Assembly: GCA_963837735.1 (NCBI GenBank)
Contig: CAWIOM010000004.1
Location: 310,001-374,000, forward strand
Source of the DNA: VRUE01 sp963837735
GTDB lineage: Bacteria; Actinomycetota; Thermoleophilia; Solirubrobacterales; 70-9
Direction of reading: 5' to 3'
Length of the DNA stretch: 64,000 nucleotides
Shown here: piece by piece, positions 45,908 through 54,656 of the stretch
How positions within the stretch are numbered: the stretch's first letter is position 1
How the letters are laid out: each line of letters begins with the position of its first letter
The notes under the pieces: generated by a model
Database searches by the model: none
What the model saw: the letters and a program-made list of their open reading frames with translations, nothing else
Told to the model about the DNA's origin: nothing
Program-made: the position numbers and the translations under genes

Positions 45908-46562
45908 ACGACCGAGGTTCACGGGGTCGGGGCGGTAGGTGCGCTCGAAAGAGCGGTCAGAGCGTGGGTTGAAGGCGCCTCGCGGGACCGCCGCCTCACC
46001 GGCGCGGACGCCCTCGAAGAAATCGACGCTGCCGTCACGCGGTGGGGCCGTGAAGGCACGTGTGTGGGGAGTGACCCCGTGGCGCAGAAGCTTCGAGCTG
46101 GCCTCCATAGAGCCTGAAGCCGGCGTCGTGGACGAGATCTCCCCGGCCCGACCTCCTCGCGTCCCTACCCCTGCCGTCGTTCGAGAGAAAGGTCGTCGTG
46201 CCCGCGTACTCGGCGCAGAGCCGTTCCTCGCTGAGCGCGCCCATCTGGATCGAGTAGGAGACCAGGGAATTTTCCAGCACCGCCCGCATGCGACCGCTCT
46301 TCGCCCTCGTCACCAGCGGGCCCGAGCCGGTGCTCTTCGCCGCCGCCCGCACCTCCCACCGCCAGACGAGGGACTCCTCGCCGTCGACGCCGGTGGCGGT
46401 GGTCCGCCCGGGCTGGTTGCGGTCTTCGCCATAGTCGGCCGCCGCCGACCCCGAGCCGACCAGCCGAACTTCGAAGAATTGCTCGTCGGCGCCGGGGCTG
46501 GCGTCACTTCCGCCGGCGAGCACGGCCGCGGCGGCGAACACGCCGCCGACGAACACAGGCAA
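45724..46562 (-). pseudogene. Secreted protein, unknown family, disrupted by frameshifts
   Basis: The first part, from TTG 46562, begins MPVFVGGVFAAAAVLAGGSD (signal-like), continues with ESLVWRWEVRAAAK and SIQMGALSEERLCAEYAGTT and runs out at 46035. The second part is in a different frame from about 46108: KLLRHGVTPHTRAF, then SVDFFEGVRAGEAAVPRGAF and RRFNKLVKKYQHLPVNLPG, with normal GC-rich codon use. It lacks a stop near its expected end; removing one base from the GGGGG at 45727-45731 would give a TGA at 45724. Two indels or sequencing errors are the simplest view. No family recognised. Confidence 0.5.
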
Positions 46563-46625
46563 CCGCCTCTCCGCGGTCTCATGGACCGAGGCTAACAGCG
46601 GTGCGGCGGCGGGTCCAGCAGCTGC

Positions 46626-48242
46626 TCAGGAGGAGGCCGGCTCGGGTGGGCTCGGGCCCGCCTGCAGCTCGTCGAAACGCCGCGTCGGCAGGTTCCTGGT
46701 GAAGAACATCGAGGCAAGGGCGAGGGCCGCCGCCGCCAGGAAGGCGATCTTCAACGCGTCGAGCTGCGCGGATTCATAATCGCCGACCAGGGCTTCGGTC
46801 GTCTTCGCGTCCACGCCCTCCTGCTTGGCCGCGGCCCGCACCTCCTCCGCCGCGACGAAGCTGGCGCCGCTGCTGATGCGGATGTTGACCTGCTGCACGA
46901 CGTCGCTCGAGATCTGCGGGTCGTCGGCGACGTTCGCCGTGAAGGCGCTGACCAGGCCGGTGATCACGATCGCGCCAAGGATCGCTGTGCCGAGCGAGGA
47001 GCCGAGCTGCTGGGCGGTGTTCTGGAGGCCGCCGGCCTCGCTGCGGTCGCTGTCGTCGACGGCCGATTGGATCACGTTGCCGAGCTGCGAGACGACCAGC
47101 CCCATGCCGACGCCGAGCACCCCCATCGCGATCAGAAAGGACGTGTTGTCGAGCGTGGTTTCGACCGTGTCGAGCAGAAGGAGGACGGCGACGAAGACGA
47201 TCGCAAGACCGGCGCGGACGAGGGTCTTGGCGGGGAAACGCTTGGCCAGCGCCGAGCCGGCCAGGGCCGCGACGAAGAGGCCGGCGGAGGCGGGCAGCAT
47301 CCGCACCCCGGTTTCGAGCGCATCGAGCCCCTGCACGACCTGGAGGAAGAGCGGAACGGTGAAGAAGACGCCCATCAGGACCAGGTTCTGGGAGAGCAGC
47401 ATCCCGAGGCCGCCGCGCAGACGCGGGATGGAGAGCAGAGAGAGGTGGACGAGCGGATCCTCGCCGCGGCTTTCCCGCCGCCTCTCCCAGTGCCCGAAGC
47501 CGACCAGGATCAGGATCCCGAACGCGATCACGAAGGGGGTCAGCGACAGCCCGAAGGGCTCCACCGGCGAGTCGCTCGGCAGCAGCCAGCCCCAGTTGCT
47601 CGCCTGCAGGACCCCGAGGACCGCGATCCCCAGGCCGCCGGCCGAGAGCAGCCCGCCGATCACGTCGAGGCTCTTCCTCGGGCCCTGGCTCTCGGGCTCC
47701 TGGATCAGGCGGGTGCCGATCAGGATGCAGAGCGCCAGAGCCACCTCGCCGACGAAGACCACCCTCCAGCTGAGCTCGGTCGTCGCCCAGCCGCCGAGGA
47801 TCGGGCCGACCGCGATGCCCGCCCCCGCGACGCCCCCGAGGACGCCGTAGGCGAGGGCCCTGTCCTGGCCCCTGAAGTTCGTCGCGACGAGGGCGATCAT
47901 CGCCGGCAGCACGAGGGCGGCGCCGATGCCCTCGAGGATCGACCAGCCGAAGGTAAGGCTGGGGACGCTCCAGGAGGCGGCGGTCAGCGCCGAGCCGGCG
48001 CCGTAGATGCATAGCCCGATCCGGAAAGCCCGCTTGCGCCCCCAGATGTCGCCGATCTTGCCGCCGGTGAGCATCAGCGCCGCCATCACCAGGGCGTAGA
48101 GCGCGATCACGACCTGGATCGTCGTCACCGTCGTGTCGAAGTCTTCGACCAGCTGGGAGATGGCGACGTTCATCACCGCCTGGTCGAGGACCATCAGGAA
48201 CTGCGCTGCGCCCAGCACGGAAAGCACTCCCCACTTCGCCAC
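46626..48242 (-). CDS. MFS efflux transporter, 14-helix DHA2 (EmrB/QacA) type
   Basis: A 538-aa exporter with the first helix VLSVLGAAQFLMVLDQAVMN (motif D1), motif A GGKIGDIWGRKRAF, and motif C GVLGGVAGAGIAVGPILGGW typical of antiporters. There are about 14 hydrophobic segments, with a large outside loop (DVVQQVNIRISSGASFVAAE) before the last helix. It likely exports drugs or lipophilic compounds with the proton gradient; the substrate is unknown. GTG 48242 is 7 nt after TAGGCT (48250-48255), a leaderless pattern. Confidence 0.93.
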   Translation of the reverse strand: MAKWGVLSVLGAAQFLMVLDQAVMNVAISQLVEDFDTTVTTIQVVIALYALVMAALMLTGGKIGDIWGRKRAFRIGLCIYGAGSALTAASWSVPSLTFGWSILEGIGAALVLPAMIALVATNFRGQDRALAYGVLGGVAGAGIAVGPILGGWATTELSWRVVFVGEVALALCILIGTRLIQEPESQGPRKSLDVIGGLLSAGGLGIAVLGVLQASNWGWLLPSDSPVEPFGLSLTPFVIAFGILILVGFGHWERRRESRGEDPLVHLSLLSIPRLRGGLGMLLSQNLVLMGVFFTVPLFLQVVQGLDALETGVRMLPASAGLFVAALAGSALAKRFPAKTLVRAGLAIVFVAVLLLLDTVETTLDNTSFLIAMGVLGVGMGLVVSQLGNVIQSAVDDSDRSEAGGLQNTAQQLGSSLGTAILGAIVITGLVSAFTANVADDPQISSDVVQQVNIRISSGASFVAAEEVRAAAKQEGVDAKTTEALVGDYESAQLDALKIAFLAAAALALASMFFTRNLPTRRFDELQAGPSPPEPASS

Positions 48243-48263
48243 GGTTGCCAGCCTATCCGGGCG

Positions 48264-49643
48264 TCAGGCGTCCTCGGCCGGCAATGCGCCCGAGTCGATC
48301 GCAGCCTTCAACGCGGCATGGTCGCGTTCGTTCTGGTCCGCGTAATGGCGCGAGAACTCGGCGAGGGCTTCGTCGAAGCGCTCGCCCGAGCCGAGGTAGG
48401 CCCCGATCGCGATCGCATCGCCCGACCGCGCGTGGGCGCGGGCCAGGGTCCAGGCGCAGAGCCGAGCGTAGATCTCGAGGCCGGCCGGCGGCATCCCCTC
48501 GACTTCGGTCGACCCCTTGCCGTCCCAGAGCTGACGGACGTAGAAGTCGCGGCGGACGTCGTCGATGCCGACGACCTGGCACCAGCCGAGGAATCTGTCG
48601 CTCGCCGCCTGCATCAGCCACTGGCCCTCGACGACCCGCCGGCCGTGGTTGTCGAACTCACTCGCCCCGGCGTAGGGCTCGAGCACCGAGGCCTGTGCCT
48701 GCTTCGCCTGCAGGAAGAGCGGGTCCTCGTCGTCGCGGCCGGTCAGCAGCATGATCCAGGCGCGGGTGCCGACGCTGCCGACGCCGACGACCTTGTGGGC
48801 GACGTGACGCAGGGTGTAGGTCTCGAGCAGCCGCCGCCGGTCGCCCTTCAGGGTCGCCGCGTAGCTCTCGAGGACCCCTTCGAGCATGCCTTCGACGTCG
48901 ATCTTCTCGTCCTCGGGCAGCAGCTCCTCGATCGGCACGATCAGCGGCGGCCGGCTGACGATGCGGAGCTCTCCGTCGACCCGCTCGGTGAGCTTGCCAA
49001 GCGCCCGCAGGCTGTCCTTGGCGCGGGCCTTGGCGGCGCTCTTCTCCGCTTTCTCTCTGAGCTGCTTCTGGCCGGCGTTGCGGAGCTGCTCGCGGATCGC
49101 GTCCTCGTCGAGACGGGCATACCAGACCTCCAGATTGCGCATCCCGGCAAAGCCGCGGATCGCCGCCCGGTACTGGCGCCCGAGCGTCGCCAGAACGGCG
49201 GCGCGCTGCTTGCCCGTGTAGTCGTTCTCGCGACCCGCGATCTCGAAGCTCGCCGCGAGCCGCTTCAGGTCCCACTCCCAGGGCCCGGGCAGGCTCTCGT
49301 CGAAGTCGTTGAGGTCGAAGACGAGGCGCCGGTCCGGCGCGGCGTAGACCCCGAAGTTGGAGAGGTGGGCGTCTCCGCAGGCCTGTACCCGCAGGCCCGA
49401 GGTCGGGGTGACGCCGAGGTCCGCCGCCATCACCGCGGCGGCACCGCGGAAGAACGTGAACGGCGAGACCGACATCCGCCCGTAACGGATCGGGAGCAGC
49501 TCCTGGACCCGCGACTCGGCCTGGGATTCGAGGATCGCGACCGGATCCTCCCGGCCGTCGGAGGGCTCCCATTCCCCATGCGAGGAACGGGGAGCCCTGG
49601 AGCGCGCCGCCTTTCCCGCGGCTGCGCGCTCAGAGACGGTCAT
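48264..49643 (-). CDS. DUF2252 protein
   Basis: A 459-aa cytoplasmic protein of the DUF2252 family: RYGRMSVSPFTFFRGAA, CGDAHLSNFGVYAAPDRRLV and FDLNDFDESLPGPWEWDLKR match well, and the last two look like the catalytic and metal loops of a kinase-like fold. Function unknown. ATG 49643 is 7 nt after TACGGT (49651-49656), which lies in the last codons of the upstream acyl-CoA dehydrogenase gene, so it may be transcribed both with and apart from that gene. Confidence 0.88.
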   Translation of the reverse strand: MTVSERAAAGKAARSRAPRSSHGEWEPSDGREDPVAILESQAESRVQELLPIRYGRMSVSPFTFFRGAAAVMAADLGVTPTSGLRVQACGDAHLSNFGVYAAPDRRLVFDLNDFDESLPGPWEWDLKRLAASFEIAGRENDYTGKQRAAVLATLGRQYRAAIRGFAGMRNLEVWYARLDEDAIREQLRNAGQKQLREKAEKSAAKARAKDSLRALGKLTERVDGELRIVSRPPLIVPIEELLPEDEKIDVEGMLEGVLESYAATLKGDRRRLLETYTLRHVAHKVVGVGSVGTRAWIMLLTGRDDEDPLFLQAKQAQASVLEPYAGASEFDNHGRRVVEGQWLMQAASDRFLGWCQVVGIDDVRRDFYVRQLWDGKGSTEVEGMPPAGLEIYARLCAWTLARAHARSGDAIAIGAYLGSGERFDEALAEFSRHYADQNERDHAALKAAIDSGALPAEDA

Positions 49644-49646
49644 CGG

Positions 49647-50876
49647 TCAGACCGTAGCGGCTGCCTGCTCGCTCTGGCTCTCCTCGGAGGCTTTCGCCTT
49701 CGCATCGGCCTCCGGAGTCGGCTCTTCGGCCTGGCGCGGGAGCAGCACTTCTTTGGCGATCACGAGGCGCTGGATCTGGCTGGTGCCCTCGTAGAGCTGC
49801 ATGATCTTCGCGTCGCGCATCAGTTTCTCGACCGGGTACTCCTTGATGAAGCCGTAGCCGCCGTAGACCTGGACGGCATCGACGGTGATCTCCATCGCCG
49901 AGTCGGCGGCGAAGCGCTTGGCCATCGAGGAGACCTTGCTGTTGCGGACGCCCTGATCGAGCATGACCGCCGAGCTCCAGACCAGCAGGCGGGCCGCCTC
50001 GACCTTGGTCGCCATGTCGGCGATCATGAACTGGATCGCCTGGTGCATGGCGATCGGGACGCCGAACTGGACCCGTTCTTTCGAGTAGTCGGTGGCGTAC
50101 TCGGTGGCCGCGCGACCGATGCCGACCGCCATCGCGGAGACGCCGGGGCGGGTCCGGTCGAGGGTCATCATCGCCAGTTTGAATCCCTTGTTTTCCTCGC
50201 CGAGGAGGTTCTCGGCCGGGACCTCGACGTCGTTGAAGGAGATGGTCGCGGTATTGGACGCCCGCTGGCCCATCTTGTCCTCCTTCTTGTCGACCGTGAC
50301 GCCGTCGGCGTCGGCGTCGACGACGAAGGCGCTGATCCCGCGGTGGCCGGCCTCGGGGTCGGTCTTCGCGAAGACCGTGAAGTAATCGGCGTAGGTGCCG
50401 TTGGTGATGAAGCACTTGGAGCCGTTGAGGACGTACTTGTCGCCCTGCTTGACAGCGCGGGTCTTCATCCCCGAGACGTCGGACCCGGCGTCGGGCTCGG
50501 TGAGGCCGAACGAGGCGAGCTTCGGCGCCTCGCAGAGCATCCCCAGGTACTTCTTCTTGGTCTCCTCCGAGCCGCCGATCGTGACCGGCGCCGAGGCGAG
50601 GCCGTTGGCCATCAGCGAGGTGCCGATGCCCGAGCAGCCCCAGCCCATCTCCTCCTCGATCAGGCAGCCGGAGAGGTAGTCGAGCCCGGGACCGCCGTAG
50701 GCCTCGGGGATGTGGGTGTTCATCAACCCGACCTCCCAGGCCTTGTCGACGACATCCTGCGGCCAAGCGCCGTCCTTGTCGTACTCCCAGGCGACGCTGC
50801 GCATATCTTTCTCAGCGAAGTTGTGGGCCAGCTCGCGCAGGTCCTTCTGCTCGTCGGTAAGGGTGAAGTCAACCAC
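49647..50876 (-). CDS. Acyl-CoA dehydrogenase
   Basis: FAD enzyme that introduces a 2,3-double bond in acyl-CoA. The 409-aa protein has the substrate segments LASFGLTEPDAGSDVSGMKT and GSKCFITNGTYAD, and the catalytic-Glu loop QLYEGTSQIQRLVIAKEVLL. A charged tail (PEADAKAKASEESQSEQAA) follows the fold. The GTG start at 50876 gives MVDFTLTDEQKDLRELAHNF. Its promoter contains a 20-bp palindromic operator but no regulator gene is adjacent. Chain length specificity is unknown. Confidence 0.95.
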   Translation of the reverse strand: MVDFTLTDEQKDLRELAHNFAEKDMRSVAWEYDKDGAWPQDVVDKAWEVGLMNTHIPEAYGGPGLDYLSGCLIEEEMGWGCSGIGTSLMANGLASAPVTIGGSEETKKKYLGMLCEAPKLASFGLTEPDAGSDVSGMKTRAVKQGDKYVLNGSKCFITNGTYADYFTVFAKTDPEAGHRGISAFVVDADADGVTVDKKEDKMGQRASNTATISFNDVEVPAENLLGEENKGFKLAMMTLDRTRPGVSAMAVGIGRAATEYATDYSKERVQFGVPIAMHQAIQFMIADMATKVEAARLLVWSSAVMLDQGVRNSKVSSMAKRFAADSAMEITVDAVQVYGGYGFIKEYPVEKLMRDAKIMQLYEGTSQIQRLVIAKEVLLPRQAEEPTPEADAKAKASEESQSEQAAATV

Positions 50877-50910
50877 CGCTCGAAGCTCCTTTTCCGTGGT
50901 GTGGAGGGCC

Positions 50911-50930
50911 GATTGACTAGTCAGTCAATC
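50911..50930. promoter_or_regulatory. Palindromic operator upstream of acyl-CoA dehydrogenase
   Basis: GATTGACT-AGTC-AGTCAATC has perfect 8-bp arms and a self-palindromic centre. It lies 35 bp before the dehydrogenase start and 32 bp before the divergent gene. The TTGACT half-site type suits TetR-family lipid regulators; which one is unknown. Confidence 0.6.
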
Positions 50931-50961
50931 AAGGGAGAGAGTAGCGGATTACCCTTCGCAC

Positions 50962-51390
50962 ATGGCAATCGACAACGGCTCCGTCCTGATCCTGATCACG
51001 CTTGCCGTCGTCCCGGTCGCCGCTGTCGCCTTCGCCCGCTCGGGCGGGGCCTGGCGGCGAATCGGCAAGGGCGACTTCGCGATCGAGCAGCAGCAACAGC
51101 AGAGGGGTCCGGCGCGGCTCGACCGGGCGGCCCAGGAGGCCGAGGCCCGGCAGATGCTGGAGGCGAAGTCCTACCGGCGAGTTCGGAGCGGGCTCGCGCC
51201 GCTCGACATCGAGGCCGAGGTCCGCGAGCTTCTCTCCGGGGCCGGGGCGGGGAGGCCGTCGCTGGACGCCGAGCTGCGCGAGGAGGTGCGGCGGCTGGTG
51301 ATCGCCGGCAACGAACGGCGGGCCCGTCGGGGCGAGGAGCCGCTCGACGTCGAGGCGGAGACGGAGCGTCAACTCGCCGAGTTTGCGTAG
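50962..51390 (+). CDS. Small membrane-anchored protein, unknown
   Basis: A 142-aa protein: an N-terminal membrane helix (VLILITLAVVPVAAVAFARS) followed by a charged helical domain with Gln run (EQQQQQR) and repeated similar units (YRRVRSGLAPLDIEAEVREL and ERRARRGEEPLDVEAETERQ), which look like an internal duplication. ATG 50962 is 6 nt after TACCCT (50950-50955). Function unknown; divergent from the acyl-CoA dehydrogenase across the operator. Confidence 0.72.
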   Translation: MAIDNGSVLILITLAVVPVAAVAFARSGGAWRRIGKGDFAIEQQQQQRGPARLDRAAQEAEARQMLEAKSYRRVRSGLAPLDIEAEVRELLSGAGAGRPSLDAELREEVRRLVIAGNERRARRGEEPLDVEAETERQLAEFA

Positions 51391-51400
51391 GATCGGGGTA

Positions 51401-51739
51401 ATGGAGCGCGTCAGCGACGAGAATCTCTACGAGGTGGATGACCTCCTGGTCCAGCCCGGGACATATTTCAACCCGCAGACGGAGGTCGTCGTGATCGTCG
51501 ACGACTCGACCTCCCTCGACCAGGAGGTCTTCAACATGGAGGAGTACGAGGGGGCCGACTGGGTGCGGGTCTCCGACGACGTGCCGGTCGACGAGGACCG
51601 CCGCGACCAGCTGCTCGAGGCCTTCCAGACCCACTACCACCCCGGCGCCACCGGCTCGGTCTCGGAAACCGCCCTGGAGCAGGGCGACGACGAGCTCGAC
51701 GAGGACGAGGACGGGCAGGAGCCCGGCCGCGAGGACTGA
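51401..51739 (+). CDS. Acidic hypothetical protein
   Basis: A 112-aa soluble protein: MERVSDENLYEVDDLLVQPG, VVVIVDDSTSLDQEVFNMEE and a strongly acidic end (EQGDDELDEDEDGQEPGRED). No family recognised. ATG 51401 is 7 nt after TAGGAT (51388-51393), 10 bp after the previous stop, so it may be co-transcribed or have its own leaderless start. It is followed by bcp after 23 bp. Confidence 0.7.
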   Translation: MERVSDENLYEVDDLLVQPGTYFNPQTEVVVIVDDSTSLDQEVFNMEEYEGADWVRVSDDVPVDEDRRDQLLEAFQTHYHPGATGSVSETALEQGDDELDEDEDGQEPGRED

Positions 51740-51762
51740 CCGGCCGCGGGCTCGGGCGTCTG

Positions 51763-52233
51763 ATGCTGGAGGCGGGACAGGAGGCGCCGGACTTCACGCT
51801 GCTCGATCAGGACGGCGAGGCGCTGACGCTCTCCTCGCTGCGCGGGCAGACGGTGGTGCTCTATTTCTACCCGCGCGCCGACACGCCCGGTTGCACCACC
51901 CAGGCCTGTGGGGTCCGCGACCGGCGGGCGGAGTACGAGGCGGCAGGGGCGAGGGTGGTCGGGGTCTCGCCGGACGAGCCGCAGGCGCTGAGGAAGTTCG
52001 CCGGCAAGTACGACCTCGGCTTCACGCTGCTCGCCGACCCCGACCACTCCGTCGCCGACGCCTACGGAGCCTGGGGTGAGAAGTCGATGTACGGCAAGAA
52101 GTACATGGGAATCGTCCGCAGCACCTTCATCGTCGGCACAGACGGCAGGATCGCCCGCGTCTTCCCCAAGGTGCAGCCGAAAAAGCACGATTCCGTCGTT
52201 CTCGCGGCCCTCGCCGAGCTCAGCGCTGCCTGA
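51763..52233 (+). CDS. bcp: Thiol peroxidase/peroxiredoxin (Bcp/PrxQ)
   Basis: Reduces peroxides with thioredoxin. The 156-aa protein has the peroxidatic-cysteine motif ADTPGCTTQACGVRD, in which the second Cys five residues later is the resolving one, and a typical AhpC/TSA core (TVVLYFYPRADTPGCTTQAC, STFIVGTDGRIARVF). No GGAGG is clear; the ATG at 51763 gives the expected start MLEAGQEAPDFTLLDQDG. Its stop codon lies inside the arm of the repeat at 52228-52353. Confidence 0.95.
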   Translation: MLEAGQEAPDFTLLDQDGEALTLSSLRGQTVVLYFYPRADTPGCTTQACGVRDRRAEYEAAGARVVGVSPDEPQALRKFAGKYDLGFTLLADPDHSVADAYGAWGEKSMYGKKYMGIVRSTFIVGTDGRIARVFPKVQPKKHDSVVLAALAELSAA

Positions 52234-52353
52234 GGTCACCTGGGCGCGTCTGGCCAGGACGCAGGGAGGCCGGCAAGGGGAGCGCACTTCCGGTGCGCGA
52301 CCCGCGGGCGGGCGACCGAGGACACAGCCAGACGCGCCCAGGTGGCCTCAGGC
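52228..52353. repeat. Structured repeat element, copy 2 (AGGACGCAG family), at a convergent junction
   Basis: Arms 52228-52254 and 52327-52353 are 27 nt and complementary except for one T-G (G-U in RNA). Inside are AGGACGCAG (52256-52264), followed by GGAG, and GCGACCG-AGGACACAG (motif 52319-52327), with an inner hairpin GCGCAC-TTCCG-GTGCGC (52282-52298). The motif pair is shared with the element at 9262-9364; the arms are not. The TGA stops of bcp and of the convergent cax are both inside the arms. Confidence 0.85.
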
Positions 52354-53475
52354 GTAGTAGAAGGCGATGCCGAAGACCAGGTAGACGGCGAGCAGCTGCA
52401 CGCCCTCGAACCAGGTCGACTCGCCGTCCTGGGTGACGTAGTTGGCGATCAGGATCGCAATCAGGATCGCCCCGAGCTCGAAGCCGTTGAAGACGAGCGC
52501 CAGCGGGTGCGGGCCGATGAAGAACGAGGCGAGAACGAGTACGGGGGCGACGAAGAGCGCGACCTGGGCGCTGGAGCCGATCGCGATATTCACGGCGAGG
52601 TCCATCTTGTTCTTCATCGCGACCACGACGGCAACCCAGTGCTCGGCGGCGTTGCCGACAATCGCGACGACGATCACGCCGATGAAGAACTCGGACAGCC
52701 CCACCGACTTCGAGGCCTCGCTGATCGAGCCGACCAGGACCTCGGACATGACGCCGACGAGGACGCCGGCGGCTGCGAGTGCGATCACCGAGGTGCGCGC
52801 CGACCAGCCCCAGCTGTCCTCGTTGCCGTACTCGGGGTTGAAGAGGTCGCGGTGGGTGCGCAGCGAGAAGAGCAGCCCGAGCACGTAGGTGACGATGAGG
52901 ACGACGGCGACCGCGAGTGAGAGGTGCTCGACGGTCGAGCCGTAGTTGACGATCTCGGCCCCGGGCTTGGGCAGGCCCCTGCCCTCGACCAACTCGAAGA
53001 TCGCCGGCATGATCAGCGCCGCCGCCGCGAGCAGCAGCATCGAGGTCTGGATGCTCGCCCCGGTGCGGCTGAAGGTCTGCTTGTCCCGGCCCAGGCCGCC
53101 GGCCAGCATCGCCGCGCCCATCACCAGGAGGATGTTGCCGATGATCGAGCCGATGATCGAGGCCTTGACCACCTCGTGCAGGCCCTGGCCGAGGGCGAAG
53201 AGGGCGATGATCAGCTCGGGAGCGTTGCCGAAGGTGACGTTGAGCAACCCCCCGATCCCCGGGCCCGAGCGAGCTGCCAGCTCCTCGGTCGCGCGCCCCA
53301 TCAGCGCCGCGGTCGGGATGATGCCGAGCGCCGCCGCCACGAAGACCAGGCCGGCGGAGGCACCGCCGAGGTCGAGCGCCACCGCGGCCGGGATCAGCGG
53401 CACGAGGATGTAGGGCCAGCCGTAGGGACTGCGCAGGAAGGCGGCGTTCAGCGGTGGCATTCCGCCGCCTTCCAT
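52348..53475 (-). CDS. cax: Calcium/proton antiporter (CaCA family, CAX type)
   Basis: A 375-aa membrane protein with about 11 helices and the two inverted family repeats: GLLNVTFGNAPELIIALFAL and VIVVAIVGNAAEHWVAVVVA (acidic residues of the ion site). An acidic or charged loop separates the halves. It likely exports Ca2+ in exchange for H+. ATG 53475 (MEGGGMPPLNAAF) is preferred over longer starts that shadow the lipoprotein gene upstream. It is 7 nt after that gene, so both are probably in one unit. Confidence 0.92.
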   Translation of the reverse strand: MEGGGMPPLNAAFLRSPYGWPYILVPLIPAAVALDLGGASAGLVFVAAALGIIPTAALMGRATEELAARSGPGIGGLLNVTFGNAPELIIALFALGQGLHEVVKASIIGSIIGNILLVMGAAMLAGGLGRDKQTFSRTGASIQTSMLLLAAAALIMPAIFELVEGRGLPKPGAEIVNYGSTVEHLSLAVAVVLIVTYVLGLLFSLRTHRDLFNPEYGNEDSWGWSARTSVIALAAAGVLVGVMSEVLVGSISEASKSVGLSEFFIGVIVVAIVGNAAEHWVAVVVAMKNKMDLAVNIAIGSSAQVALFVAPVLVLASFFIGPHPLALVFNGFELGAILIAILIANYVTQDGESTWFEGVQLLAVYLVFGIAFYYA

Positions 53476-53482
53476 GGCCGTG

Positions 53483-54604
53483 CTACTGGAGCTTCTTCGC
53501 GCAGTTCTGCAGGTCGACCGATGTCGACGCGCTCTGCACGCATTCGAGGTATTCGCTCGGCTGGCCGCTGCCGGTGCCCGGGACCGAGCCGATTCCGGGC
53601 AGTTCGGCCCCGCCGGACCCGCCGAGCTGTTCGAGCAGGCCACCCAGGCCGGCCCCGCTCTGCGCCCCCTGGAGCAGTTCGATCGGGTTGATCCCGAGCT
53701 TCTGGAAGAGGTCGGTGAGGGGCTTGGCGCTGTCGGGGGTGGAGATTTCCTGCCCTTCGTTGACGCCGTTCAGCGAGAGGTCCACTTCGATCGAGACCTT
53801 TTCCGAGGAGCCCTGGGGCTGGATGTCGAAACTGGCCGTGAAGCGGCGGATGATCTTGTCCTCGCCGACGTAAACGTCCGCGTGGGCCGACTTCAGCGCC
53901 TTTTCGATTTCGCCCTGAGCTTCTTCCAGTTCGCCGAGCGGCAGCGGGCCGGCGGCCTTGAGCTGCGAGCTGCAGGCCGGGAGTTCGGTCAGCTCGGTGA
54001 CCGCATTCAGGGCGCTGCCGACGTCCAGGTCGCCACTGACCTTCGTCGTTTCGGTGCCCCCCACGTCGGCCGAGCCTTCGTTGGTCAGGTTCTTGACAAA
54101 GTCTTCGGCGCTGAACTTAGCCGCCGCTTCTTCCTGGCACTTGGAGGCCCCCTGGGTGCCGCTTTCCGCGCCGCTTTTCTGCTGCGCTTCTTCGACCGCC
54201 GACTGCACGAAGCTGAACGTGGTCGGGTCGACTTCGTAGTCGTCGCCTTCGTAGTTGACGTAGGCCTTGTTGGGGACGAGCACGATCCCGCCTTCGAAGT
54301 TGACGTCCTTGCCGCCGATCGAGCCGTTCGCTTTCGCCGTCATGTCGAGTTCGGGGAGCTGGTTCTTGCCCTTGCTCTGGAATGGGCCGGAGACGCCGAC
54401 GTCGACGGTTCCTCCTTCGTCGCCGGTCACGTCGAGCTTTACCGAGAGGTCCAGGTCGGCGTCTTCGATGCCCCCGAAGGTCGAGCCCTTGAGAACCGCT
54501 TCCGGGCTTTCGTCAGAGCTGTTGCTGCTACTGCCACAGGCGGCGAACACCGCAGCCATGGATGCCAGGGCGGCGAAGAGGAAAATGATTCGGAGACGGC
54601 TCAA
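53483..54604 (-). CDS. Secreted lipoprotein, LppX/LprG-like
   Basis: A 373-aa lipoprotein: MSRLRIIFLFAALASMAAVF followed by the lipobox AAC, then a Ser/Asn-rich linker. The folded part (LDVTGDEGGTVDVGVSGPF, NFEGGIVLVPNKAYVNYEGD, DKIIRRFTASFDIQPQG) resembles actinobacterial LolA/LprG-type lipid-binding lipoproteins, but I see no signature that proves it. Start is a TTG at 54604 with GGAGG about 9 nt upstream. Glu is often GAA here, unlike the adjacent genes. Confidence 0.78.
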   Translation of the reverse strand: MSRLRIIFLFAALASMAAVFAACGSSSNSSDESPEAVLKGSTFGGIEDADLDLSVKLDVTGDEGGTVDVGVSGPFQSKGKNQLPELDMTAKANGSIGGKDVNFEGGIVLVPNKAYVNYEGDDYEVDPTTFSFVQSAVEEAQQKSGAESGTQGASKCQEEAAAKFSAEDFVKNLTNEGSADVGGTETTKVSGDLDVGSALNAVTELTELPACSSQLKAAGPLPLGELEEAQGEIEKALKSAHADVYVGEDKIIRRFTASFDIQPQGSSEKVSIEVDLSLNGVNEGQEISTPDSAKPLTDLFQKLGINPIELLQGAQSGAGLGGLLEQLGGSGGAELPGIGSVPGTGSGQPSEYLECVQSASTSVDLQNCAKKLQ

Positions 54605-54656
54605 AGCAGGAGTCCTCCTGGGTCGGGGGGATGCGGACGCCCGATAGTAAGGCCAA

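Noticed and set aside
48318..51401. Plus-strand open frame of 1027 codons across DUF2252 and acyl-CoA dehydrogenase
   Set aside because: Antisense to two recognisable enzymes; translation is low-complexity (Asp, Leu, Arg, Val) without motifs.
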